Source of the DNA: GCA-001735895 sp964651385
Lineage (GTDB): Bacteria > Pseudomonadota > Gammaproteobacteria > GCA-001735895
Assembly (NCBI GenBank): GCA_964651385.1
Contig: CAZYYM010000004.1
Span: 18,586 to 82,585, forward strand
Reading direction: 5' to 3'
DNA: 64,000 nucleotides
Shown: in pieces, positions 56,842 through 64,000 of the stretch
Position numbering within the stretch: the first letter of the stretch is position 1
Layout of the letters: every line of letters starts with the position of its first letter
Program-made: the position numbers and the translations under genes
The notes under the pieces: model-generated
Told to the model about the DNA's origin: nothing
The model's database searches: none
What the model saw: the letters and a program-made list of their open reading frames with translations, nothing else

Positions 56842-56918
56842 TGGCGGAGTGGACGGGACTCGAACCCGCGACCCCCGGCGTGACAGGCCGGTATTCTAAC
56901 CAACTGAACTACCACTCC
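56842..56918 (-). tRNA. tRNA-Asp (GTC)
   Basis: A 77-base cloverleaf on the minus strand. Acceptor GGAGTGG pairs with CCACTCC, anticodon loop CTGTCAC gives GTC, T-arm has GGTTCGAGTCC, and CCA is encoded. Lies between hupB and ppiD, 12 bases after tRNA-Val. Confidence 0.97.
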
Positions 56919-56930
56919 TGATTTTCAAAA

Positions 56931-57006
56931 TGGTGGGTGCTGAGGGGATCGAACCCCCGACCCTCGCCTTGTAAGGGCGATGCTCTCCCAGCTGAGCTAA
57001 GCACCC
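56931..57006 (-). tRNA. tRNA-Val (TAC)
   Basis: A 76-base cloverleaf on the minus strand. Acceptor GGGTGCT pairs with AGCACCC, anticodon loop CTTACAA gives TAC, T-arm GGGTTCGATCCCC, CCA encoded. Probably co-transcribed with tRNA-Asp downstream. Confidence 0.97.
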
Positions 57007-57025
57007 AGTGTGGCTTGAAGGCGCG

Positions 57026-57298
57026 CTAGTTTACAGCGTCTTTTAGGGCTTTGCCAGCTTTAAATGCAGGAACTTTTGATGCCTTAATCTGGATGGTTTC
57101 ACCAGTTCGAGGGTTACGTCCAGAACGCGCTTCACGTTGACGTACGAGGAAAGTTCCAAAACCGACAACGGTAACTTGATCGTTAGATTTAAGCGCTTCG
57201 GTCACTGCAGCAATCACACCGTCAACTGCACGAGCAGAATCAGCTTTGCTCAAGTCAGCAGCATTTGCTACAGCATCAATAAGTTCGGATTTATTCAT
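57026..57298 (-). CDS. hupB: DNA-binding protein HU-beta
   Basis: A 90-residue histone-like protein. MNKSELIDAVANAADLSKADS opens it and the DNA-contacting arm RQREARSGRNPRTGETIQIKASKVPAFKAGK closes it. It follows lon on the same strand with about 220 bases between, and precedes the tRNA pair. Confidence 0.97.
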   Translation of the reverse strand: MNKSELIDAVANAADLSKADSARAVDGVIAAVTEALKSNDQVTVVGFGTFLVRQREARSGRNPRTGETIQIKASKVPAFKAGKALKDAVN

Positions 57299-57515
57299 TT
57301 GATATTTTCCATTGGTTTAGGTTCAGTTACGTTAATCCACAATATGGATAAGCAACAAAGGTCTATTATATTTTAATTTAATTGCTGCAGGCGATCATTT
57401 TTGACTATTAGTATTCACCGCGCTTCCAGAGCTGCGAATTAAACCAACAGCTGGCTTGAGGGTCAACCTAATTCAGGCAAAAATGTGGACAATTCCTCAT
57501 AAAATTTCAGTCTGG

Positions 57516-59954
57516 TTAGTGCGCCACGACGCCAGGCAACTTTTTGTCCTTTTGTTTCGCCTTTGGCGCAGTTGCGGTTTCCTCAGATTCAGCCGGTAAA
57601 GGCGTTGGTTGATGAGCCAGCGCCACTTCCAGCACTTTATCAATCCACCTGACTGGGATAACCTCCAGCCTGGACTTTATATTGTCTGGAATTTCGGTTA
57701 AATCTTTTTCATTTTCCGCCGGAATCAACACGGTTGTAATACCGCCGCGATGTGCTGCCAGCAGTTTTTCTTTCAACCCACCTATTGGTAAGACTTCCCC
57801 TCGTAAGGTGATTTCACCGGTCATAGCAACTTCAGCTTTAACGGGAATATTTGTGAGCGCAGAAACCAGGGCCGTGCACATGCCTACACCTGCGCTGGGG
57901 CCATCTTTCGGAGTGGCCCCTTCGGGTACATGGATGTGAATATCCTTCTTTTCATTAAATTCGGGATTTACGCCCAATACGCGAGCGCGGCTACGGACTA
58001 CCGTAAGCGCTGCCTGTATAGACTCCTTCATGACATCACCGAGTTGGCCGGTTTGTACGAAAGTGCCTTTACCGTCTATAACAGCCGATTCTATGGTCAG
58101 TAATTCTCCACCAACCTCGGTCCAGGCCAGACCGGTAACTTGCCCTACCTGATCACTTTCTTCCGCAGAACCAAACCGAAAACGTTTCACACCGAGATAT
58201 TTTTCGATATTTTTTGCGTTCACGGCAATTTTTTTCGACGACGGTTTCAACAACATACTTTTAACGGCTTTCCGACATATCTTTGAAATTTCCCGTTCCA
58301 GGTTACGAACTCCTGCTTCACGGGTATAACGCTGAATTATTTCCCTGACAGCACTTTTATGAAAATCGATTTCACTTTCCTTGAGACCATTCTCGCGAAT
58401 CTGCTTGGGAACCAGATACTTCAGAGCAATATTTAACTTCTCGTCTTCGGTGTAACCCGGAATACGGATAACTTCCATGCGATCCAGTAAAGGACCTGGA
58501 ATATTCATACTATTCGAAGTGGCCACAAACATAACATCCGATAAATCGAAATCTACTTCCAGATAATGATCAGCAAAGGTGTGATTTTGCTCTGGATCAA
58601 GCACCTCCAATAAAGCCGACGCCGGATCACCACGGAAGTCCATTGCCATTTTGTCAATTTCATCAAGTAAAAACAGCGGATTACGAACTTTAACCCGAGA
58701 CAGGTTTTGTATGATTTTCCCGGGCATTGAGCCAATATAGGTTCGGCGATGGCCACGAATTTCCGATTCATCGCGTACACCACCAAGTGACATACGCGAA
58801 AATTTACGATTCGTCGCACGGGCTATCGAACGACCGATCGAGGTCTTGCCAACACCTGGCGGACCCACCAAACAAAGAATTGGACCTTTCAGTTTACGCA
58901 CACGTTGTTGAACTGCGAGATATTCCAGGATACGCTCCTTCACTTTTTCCAGGCCATAGTGATCTTCTTCAAGTACCTTTTCTGCCTGGGCCAAATCTTT
59001 CCTGATCTTCGATCTTTTCTTCCAGGGTACACTCACAAGCCAGTCAATATAGTTTCGAACAACAGCGGCTTCCGCAGACATCGGCGACATCATTTTTAGC
59101 TTATTCAGTTCCGAATCCGCTTTTTCCCGGGCATCCTTCGACATACCCGACTTTTGTATCTTGTTTTGCAGGTCATCGACTTCGTTGGGCGCGTCATCCA
59201 TATCGCCGAGTTCTTTTTGAATCGCTTTCATTTGTTCATTCAAATAGTACTCGCGTTGACTCTTCTCCATTTGCTGCTTGACACGACCACGAATGCGCTT
59301 TTCGATCTGCATCAGATCTATTTCACCTTCAATTTTGCTCATGATGTGCTCGATACGTTCACGGGGATCCTGAATTTCGAGAATCTCCTGTTTTTCGTCG
59401 AGCTTCAAAGACATATGAGCGGCGATGGTATCGGCTAGACGACTCGGGTCGTCTATGCCTGAAAGTGATGTTAATATTTCGGGGGGAACTTTTTTATTGA
59501 GTTTAACGTATTGGTCGAACAGATTGAGTACCGAACGCAATAATACTTCGGCTTCACGATCATCGACTAAGGTTGAATTTTCAAGTACCTGGGTCGAAGC
59601 TGAAAAATATTCGTTAGTTTCTAAAATACTATCGACAATAACCCTGTCGCCACCTTCAACCAAAACCTTGATTGTGCCATCGGGCAGTTTAAGCATTTGT
59701 AAAATCGTCGACAAAGTACCTATTTTATAGAGATCGTTTTGCGCCGGTTCATCGACTTCAGCGTTACGCTGCGCCAGTAATAAGATTTTCTTGTTATCAG
59801 CCATCGCAGCTTCGAGTGCGAGAATTGACTTATCACGACCAACAAATAGCGGAATAACCATGTGCGGATATACGACAACATCGCGCAGTGGCAGTACCGG
59901 AATCAGTTGTCGATCCTGTTCCTTCGCGAGTGGTGTGTTCTGTAAATCGGACAT
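57516..59954 (-). CDS. lon: ATP-dependent protease Lon
   Basis: An 812-residue AAA+ serine protease. N-terminal LAN domain (about 14-210), coiled coil, ATPase domain with GPPGVGKTS (near 365) and the protease domain with catalytic Ser in DGPSAGVGM and Lys in LKEKLLAAHRGG. It degrades misfolded and regulatory proteins. A sigma32-like promoter lies 30-57 bases upstream. The C-terminal tail (about 780-812) is rich in Glu, Ala and Lys and not conserved. Confidence 0.98.
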   Translation of the reverse strand: MSDLQNTPLAKEQDRQLIPVLPLRDVVVYPHMVIPLFVGRDKSILALEAAMADNKKILLLAQRNAEVDEPAQNDLYKIGTLSTILQMLKLPDGTIKVLVEGGDRVIVDSILETNEYFSASTQVLENSTLVDDREAEVLLRSVLNLFDQYVKLNKKVPPEILTSLSGIDDPSRLADTIAAHMSLKLDEKQEILEIQDPRERIEHIMSKIEGEIDLMQIEKRIRGRVKQQMEKSQREYYLNEQMKAIQKELGDMDDAPNEVDDLQNKIQKSGMSKDAREKADSELNKLKMMSPMSAEAAVVRNYIDWLVSVPWKKRSKIRKDLAQAEKVLEEDHYGLEKVKERILEYLAVQQRVRKLKGPILCLVGPPGVGKTSIGRSIARATNRKFSRMSLGGVRDESEIRGHRRTYIGSMPGKIIQNLSRVKVRNPLFLLDEIDKMAMDFRGDPASALLEVLDPEQNHTFADHYLEVDFDLSDVMFVATSNSMNIPGPLLDRMEVIRIPGYTEDEKLNIALKYLVPKQIRENGLKESEIDFHKSAVREIIQRYTREAGVRNLEREISKICRKAVKSMLLKPSSKKIAVNAKNIEKYLGVKRFRFGSAEESDQVGQVTGLAWTEVGGELLTIESAVIDGKGTFVQTGQLGDVMKESIQAALTVVRSRARVLGVNPEFNEKKDIHIHVPEGATPKDGPSAGVGMCTALVSALTNIPVKAEVAMTGEITLRGEVLPIGGLKEKLLAAHRGGITTVLIPAENEKDLTEIPDNIKSRLEVIPVRWIDKVLEVALAHQPTPLPAESEETATAPKAKQKDKKLPGVVAH

Positions 59955-59983
59955 AAGCGCCTCGAAAGCTGGGTATCGGTTTT

Positions 59984-60011
59984 ATATGGGCCTGAAGCTA
60001 AATGTTTCAAC
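59984..60011 (-). promoter_or_regulatory. Sigma32 heat-shock promoter of lon
   Basis: On the minus strand GTTGAAA (60011-60005) then 14 bases then CCCATAT (59990-59984), against a consensus of CTTGAAA-N11-16-CCCCATNT. It sits 30 bases ahead of the lon ATG. A TATAAT box a little upstream may serve a housekeeping promoter, but without a good -35. Confidence 0.75.
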
Positions 60012-60050
60012 CCCAATTATAGGCTCTTATCCAGGTAAATATTAGATCAT

Positions 60051-61325
60051 TTATTCGTCAGAAGCAGCTCTTTGCATTTCACCACCTTCATAGATTACAT
60101 AAGGTTGAGCGTTACCTTCAATAACGGCAGCATCAACAACAACTTTACTCACGTCCTCCATGGCTGGAAGGTCGTACATGATGTCGAGTAGTGTATTTTC
60201 CAGAATAGTACGCAAACCCCGAGCCCCGGTTTTTCGATCCATGGCTTTTATCGCAACTGCGTTCAACGAATCGGGTCGGAATTCTATTTCACAACCTTCA
60301 ATTTCAAACATTTTTTGATATTGTTTGGTAATTGCATTCTTGGGTTCAGTGAGAATTTTAACTAAAGCAGTTTCATCAAGTTCTTCAAGCGTAGCAATGA
60401 CGGGCAATCTACCGACAAATTCCGGAATTAAACCGTATTTAATCAGGTCTTCAGGTTCAACTTTAGGGATAACTTCACCAAATAGGCTCTCACTATCTTT
60501 ACTCTTCAGATTGGCGCCAAATCCGATGCCGCCCTTTTCTGAACGATTTAAAATCACTTTATCGAGGCCCGCGAACGCACCTCCACAAATAAATAAAATT
60601 TTACCTGTATCAACTTGCAAAAATTCTTGCTGCGGGTGTTTTCTGCCGCCCTGCGGGGGTACCGAAGCAATAGTGCCTTCAATTAACTTAAGTAAAGCCT
60701 GTTGAACACCTTCCCCGGAGACGTCCCTGGTTATCGACGGGTTATCCGATTTTCGCGAAATCTTGTCTATCTCATCGATATAAACAATGCCAGTTTGGGC
60801 TTTCTCGACATCATAATCACATTTTTGCAGGAGCTTCTGGATAATGTTTTCGACATCTTCACCCACATAACCTGCTTCGGTTAATGTTGTTGCGTCAGCT
60901 ATGGCAAAGGGTACATTGAGCAATCTGGCCAATGTTTCTGCGAGCAATGTCTTTCCCGAGCCGGTCGGACCAATTAGCAGTATATTACTTTTCGACAATT
61001 CAATATCGTCTTTAATATGGCCAACCTCAAGCCGTTTATAGTGATTATAAACGGCCACTGAGAGTACTCTTTTTGCGCGGCTTTGTCCGATAACGTACTC
61101 ATCAAGCACATCGTAGATTTCGTGCGGAATTGGTAGCTTGCTTTCTGAATCTTCGTTTTTTTCGTGGATTTCTTCGCGAATGATGTCATTACAAAGATCG
61201 ACACACTCGTCACAAATAAATACGGATGGGCCCGCAATCAACTTTTTGACTTCATGCTGACTCTTGCCGCAAAAAGAACAATATAATAGCTTTTCGTCTT
61301 TATTTTTTGATCTATCGTCGCTCAT
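60051..61325 (-). CDS. clpX: ATP-dependent protease ATPase subunit ClpX
   Basis: A 424-residue AAA+ unfoldase from the ATG at 61325; an in-frame TTG lies at 61337. The zinc-binding domain shows CSFCGK and CDECVDLC; Walker A is GPTGSGKT, Walker B IVYIDEIDK, and the ClpP-contacting IGF-type loop appears as GGIGFGANL. Length equals the E. coli protein. It lies downstream of clpP with a 236-base gap that contains a strong inverted repeat. Confidence 0.97.
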   Translation of the reverse strand: MSDDRSKNKDEKLLYCSFCGKSQHEVKKLIAGPSVFICDECVDLCNDIIREEIHEKNEDSESKLPIPHEIYDVLDEYVIGQSRAKRVLSVAVYNHYKRLEVGHIKDDIELSKSNILLIGPTGSGKTLLAETLARLLNVPFAIADATTLTEAGYVGEDVENIIQKLLQKCDYDVEKAQTGIVYIDEIDKISRKSDNPSITRDVSGEGVQQALLKLIEGTIASVPPQGGRKHPQQEFLQVDTGKILFICGGAFAGLDKVILNRSEKGGIGFGANLKSKDSESLFGEVIPKVEPEDLIKYGLIPEFVGRLPVIATLEELDETALVKILTEPKNAITKQYQKMFEIEGCEIEFRPDSLNAVAIKAMDRKTGARGLRTILENTLLDIMYDLPAMEDVSKVVVDAAVIEGNAQPYVIYEGGEMQRAASDE

Positions 61326-61454
61326 ATTGACCACCAATTCCTAATACCGTAACTCAATGCTGATTTGATAATATTAGACCAAACAGACAAGCACAACTGA
61401 AAAAACCATTTTTGCGATGCTCTTCAAGATTAAACATCAAAAATCGGGATCTAT

Positions 61455-61492
61455 CGGTAATAATTGACCAGAAAACAGACCAATTATTACCG
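61455..61492. repeat. 12-bp inverted repeat between clpP and clpX
   Basis: CGGTAATAATTG (61455-61466) and CAATTATTACCG (61481-61492) are perfect inverted arms with a 14-base centre. No T run follows on either strand, so it is not a standard terminator. It may be an operator for clpX, an mRNA hairpin that tunes ClpX relative to ClpP, or a processing site. Confidence 0.8.
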
Positions 61493-61561
61493 AATTTGAC
61501 AATTTAACGGCTTTAGGCAGTTAAACTCGATACCGCGAATTATAGAGATTAGACTATTCGG

Positions 61562-62218
61562 TCACTCTTCTGGTTCGGCACGTGAGGATAAAACTTGATC
61601 AATAAGTCCATATTCGACCGATTCCTCCGCACTCATAAAATTGTCACGCTCTGTATCCTTATCGATGTCGGACTCCATTTTTCCGGTATGCGAAGCAAGC
61701 AAACGGTTTAGGCGTGACCTGACGGTGAGAATTTCCCGAGCGTGAATCTCAAAGTCGCTAGCTTGACCCTGGAAACCACCTAACGGCTGGTGAATCATGA
61801 CGCGCGAATGCGGCAGGCCGAAACGTTTACCTGCGCTACCACCTGCCAGGAGAATCGCACCCATACTGGCAGCCTGACCGGTACATAACGTACTGACATC
61901 GGGCTGGATGAATTGCATAGTGTCGTAAATTGCCAAACCCGCAGTAACCGAACCACCCGGACTATTGATATACAAGGAAATATCCTTGTCGGGATTTTCA
62001 GATTCAAGAAACAACAACTGGGCAACGATCAAATTAGCCATGTGATCTTCTATCGGGCCAACGACAAAAATAACCCGTTCTTTCAATAAACGTGAGTATA
62101 TATCGTATGCGCGCTCACCCCGGGCCGATTGCTCGACGACCATCGGCACCAAATTGGCCCGAACATCATCTTGCCGGTAGATAGAGGTAATGCTCGATTT
62201 AATCATGTCTTCGTTCAT
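61562..62218 (-). CDS. clpP: ATP-dependent Clp protease proteolytic subunit
   Basis: A 218-residue serine protease forming tetradecamers. Catalytic Ser is in GQAASMGA, His in VMIHQPLGG, and Asp in the DKDTERDNFM stretch. AGGA precedes the ATG. It follows tig by 12 bases, so the two are probably transcribed together. Confidence 0.98.
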   Translation of the reverse strand: MNEDMIKSSITSIYRQDDVRANLVPMVVEQSARGERAYDIYSRLLKERVIFVVGPIEDHMANLIVAQLLFLESENPDKDISLYINSPGGSVTAGLAIYDTMQFIQPDVSTLCTGQAASMGAILLAGGSAGKRFGLPHSRVMIHQPLGGFQGQASDFEIHAREILTVRSRLNRLLASHTGKMESDIDKDTERDNFMSAEESVEYGLIDQVLSSRAEPEE

Positions 62219-62230
62219 TGTTATTCCTGG

Positions 62231-63538
62231 TTATTCAGCAGCACTGTTCATCATTTCTTCAAAACTTGACTGCCGCCTGGTGACCGATGCTCTACTAAGA
62301 ATGTGCTCGACAACCTGTTCTTCCAGTACCATGGCCTCAAGCGAAGTTTTCGCCTCTCTGTTCTGACGGTAATACTCTTTGACCTGAGATGGTTCTTCAT
62401 AGGAAGCAGCCATATCGTTTAATGTAGTCTCGACTCTGAATTTATCAACTTCGATTTTTTCACATTTGATCAATTCGCCAACCAACAGGCCAATTTGAAC
62501 GCGCTTTTTCGCCGCTTCCTGAAACATTTCGTCAGGAAGTTTTGAAATATCGATGTCTGCAGAACCCTGTCCCATGCGCTGTATCGCCTGGGTTTTCTGT
62601 GTTTTGACTTCCTCCTCGATCATAGCGGTAGGTGCAATAATTTCGTTTGCATCGAGCAACCCCTCCAGCGCGGCATTTTTTACCGTCTGTTTAACTCGCT
62701 GTTCTAGCTCTTTTTCCATATTGTTTCGCACATCGGTGCGAAATTTCTCCAGATCGCCATTATCGATGCCAAAGGCCTTAATGAATTCAGCATCTACCTC
62801 TGGCAGTTTTGGTTCCGATATCCTGGTTGATCTAAGTGTAAATTCCGCTGTCTTTCCAGCCACATCTTTACCATGGTAGTCTGCCGGAAAATTGACCTTA
62901 ATGGTTTTTTCCTCATCGATAGAAATACCTTCCAGACCAGCTTCAAATTCCGGCAACATCTGCCCAGCTCCAATTTCGACCGCCATATCCTTGCCCGAAC
63001 CACCTTCAAAAACCTCCCCGTCTATACGGCCTTCAAAATCAACCATTACTTGGTCTCCAGTAGTCGCTACGCGTTCAATTTCAACCCATTCTTTGTGTTG
63101 TTCACGTAGCTTTTCAACCATGGCCTCATAGTCGGAATCAACCACTACCGCTTCGACCTGCTCAACCTTGATTGAATCCAGATCCATTTTGCCGATCTCG
63201 GGGAAAACTTCAAAAACAGCGGTATAAGAAACTTCCTCAACTCCTTCAGAATTAACCGATTCGATGCTAGGCGTACCGGCCGGACGAATATTTTCCTGGG
63301 AAATTGCTTCACGATATGACGATTCGATGACGTCGCCAATTACTTCCTGGCGCACATGCCCACCATACTTCTGCTGAACTACTTTGAGCGGCACCTTACC
63401 CGGACGAAATCCGTCGATACGCACTGTTTTAGTCAATTCCTTAAGTTTTTTCTCAACGGCTAGCGTTACGGTCTCCGAAGGAATTTGCACTGTCATTTTG
63501 CGTTCGAGGCCTTCGAGGGTTTCTATGGAAACTTGCAT
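62231..63538 (-). CDS. tig: Trigger factor
   Basis: A 435-residue ribosome-bound chaperone. The ribosome-binding loop is FRPGKVP (about 44-50), the FKBP-type isomerase domain spans about 155-235 (GDQVMVDFEGRIDGEVFEGG) and the helical chaperone arms fill the rest. It is the first gene of tig-clpP, after a tRNA cluster. Confidence 0.97.
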   Translation of the reverse strand: MQVSIETLEGLERKMTVQIPSETVTLAVEKKLKELTKTVRIDGFRPGKVPLKVVQQKYGGHVRQEVIGDVIESSYREAISQENIRPAGTPSIESVNSEGVEEVSYTAVFEVFPEIGKMDLDSIKVEQVEAVVVDSDYEAMVEKLREQHKEWVEIERVATTGDQVMVDFEGRIDGEVFEGGSGKDMAVEIGAGQMLPEFEAGLEGISIDEEKTIKVNFPADYHGKDVAGKTAEFTLRSTRISEPKLPEVDAEFIKAFGIDNGDLEKFRTDVRNNMEKELEQRVKQTVKNAALEGLLDANEIIAPTAMIEEEVKTQKTQAIQRMGQGSADIDISKLPDEMFQEAAKKRVQIGLLVGELIKCEKIEVDKFRVETTLNDMAASYEEPSQVKEYYRQNREAKTSLEAMVLEEQVVEHILSRASVTRRQSSFEEMMNSAAE

Positions 63539-63572
63539 GATGAAATCTCGTGATTTTCTATGTTGGGGTATG

Positions 63573-63590
63573 ACCGGATGATAATCCGGT
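63573..63590. repeat. Short inverted repeat upstream of tig
   Basis: ACCGGAT and ATCCGGT (63573-63579, 63584-63590) are perfect arms with a four-base loop, between tRNA-Leu and tig. No T run follows. It might be a weak attenuator or tRNA 3' processing structure. Confidence 0.5.
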
Positions 63591-63626
63591 GATTGATAAC
63601 TAAATTCTCAGGTTCCTGATAAAAAG

Positions 63627-63710
63627 TGGTGCGAAAGGAGAGACTCGAACTCTCACATCAAAGATACCAGAACCTAAATCTGGCGCGTCTACCAATTCCG
63701 CCACTTTCGC
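63627..63710 (-). tRNA. tRNA-Leu (TAG)
   Basis: An 84-base class II tRNA on the minus strand. Acceptor GCGAAAG pairs with CTTTCGC, anticodon stem CCAGA/TCTGG encloses TTTAGGT giving TAG, a variable arm is present, and CCA is encoded. Confidence 0.96.
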
Positions 63711-63843
63711 ACATGACTCGCCTAGTGTGCCTTATACTATAGGCTATTAGCCGATGATTATACTAACTAATCAAATACTTACACATCCAACAGAATCCTT
63801 CTAGCTCTGGACTCTACTGACGCCTGTTGCCAGACGCTAAAAA

Positions 63844-63920
63844 TGGGGTGGACGATGGGGATCGAACCCACGACAACAAGAATCACAATCTTGCACTCTA
63901 CCAACTGAGCTACGCCCACC
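63844..63920 (-). tRNA. tRNA-His (GTG)
   Basis: A 77-base cloverleaf on the minus strand with the extra G at -1 paired to C73. Stem CAAGA/TCTTG encloses TTGTGAT, giving GTG. CCA is encoded. Confidence 0.96.
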
Positions 63921-63928
63921 ATTAAAAT

Positions 63929-64000
63929 TGGCACGCCCGGCAGGATTCGAACCTGCTACCCTCGGCTTAGAAGGCCGATGCTCTATCCAAATGAGCTACG
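63929..64000 (-). tRNA. tRNA-Arg (TCT), 5' end cut by window edge
   Basis: Cloverleaf on the minus strand lacking only the first five acceptor bases, which lie past the right edge. Anticodon stem TCGGC/GCCGA encloses CTTCTAA, giving TCT (codon AGA). T-arm GGTTCGAATCC and encoded CCA are present. First of an Arg-His-Leu tRNA cluster upstream of tig. Confidence 0.94.

Overview
The window reads as chromosomal backbone of a free-living, motile, piliated Gammaproteobacterium of moderate GC. The evidence is the gene order: pilSR-pilA-pilBCD-coaE-zapD-mutT-argJ-secA-M23 peptidase-lpxC, recR-ybaB-dnaX with 4.5S RNA, yafS-like methyltransferase-rnhA-dnaQ, and tig-clpP-clpX-lon-hupB-ppiD. I see no phage, IS element, integrase, CRISPR array or rRNA operon, and I cannot name a genus from sequence alone.

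Region by region: 1-9 kb holds the 5' end of grxD, an asparagine-synthase-like enzyme best matched to N-acetylglutaminylglutamine amide synthase (an osmolyte pathway), a PuuD-like membrane protein, arginine genes (argD-argF, argA), a degenerate GGDEF membrane protein, a cN-I type 5'-nucleotidase and a zinc-less DksA. 9-19 kb is the type IV pilus locus: PilS/PilR, two tandem pilins each preceded by a sigma54-type -24/-12 element, then PilB, PilC and PilD. 19-28 kb covers MutT, ArgJ, SecA, an M23 peptidase and LpxC, then a flagellar stator pair (motA-motB) with an overlapping PilZ gene behind a near-consensus sigma28 promoter. 28-38 kb is housekeeping: orn, rsgA, HIT, recR, ybaB, dnaX (gamma and tau forms through an A9 slippery site), 4.5S RNA, an Omp85-family protein, smpB, dnaQ and rnhA.

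38-50 kb carries mltD and then a signalling cluster: a double cyclic-nucleotide-binding/rhodanese protein, a GAF-HD-GYP c-di-GMP phosphodiesterase, a CHASE2-Ser/Thr kinase, a PP2C phosphatase, an FHA protein and a CHASE2-adenylate cyclase. Together they could link Thr phosphorylation, cAMP and c-di-GMP, with two related CHASE2 domains as inputs. This is the least conventional part of the window.

50-64 kb returns to metabolism and protein quality control: avtA, a hotdog thioesterase, a sulfite reductase with its DUF934 partner, fabI, ppiD, tRNA-Asp and tRNA-Val, hupB, lon (with a sigma32-like promoter), clpX, clpP, tig, and tRNA-Leu, tRNA-His and a truncated tRNA-Arg at the right edge.

Shared themes are surface motility (pili, flagellar stator, c-di-GMP proteins), arginine synthesis spread over three loci, and envelope biogenesis. 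All promoter calls are by-eye consensus matches.
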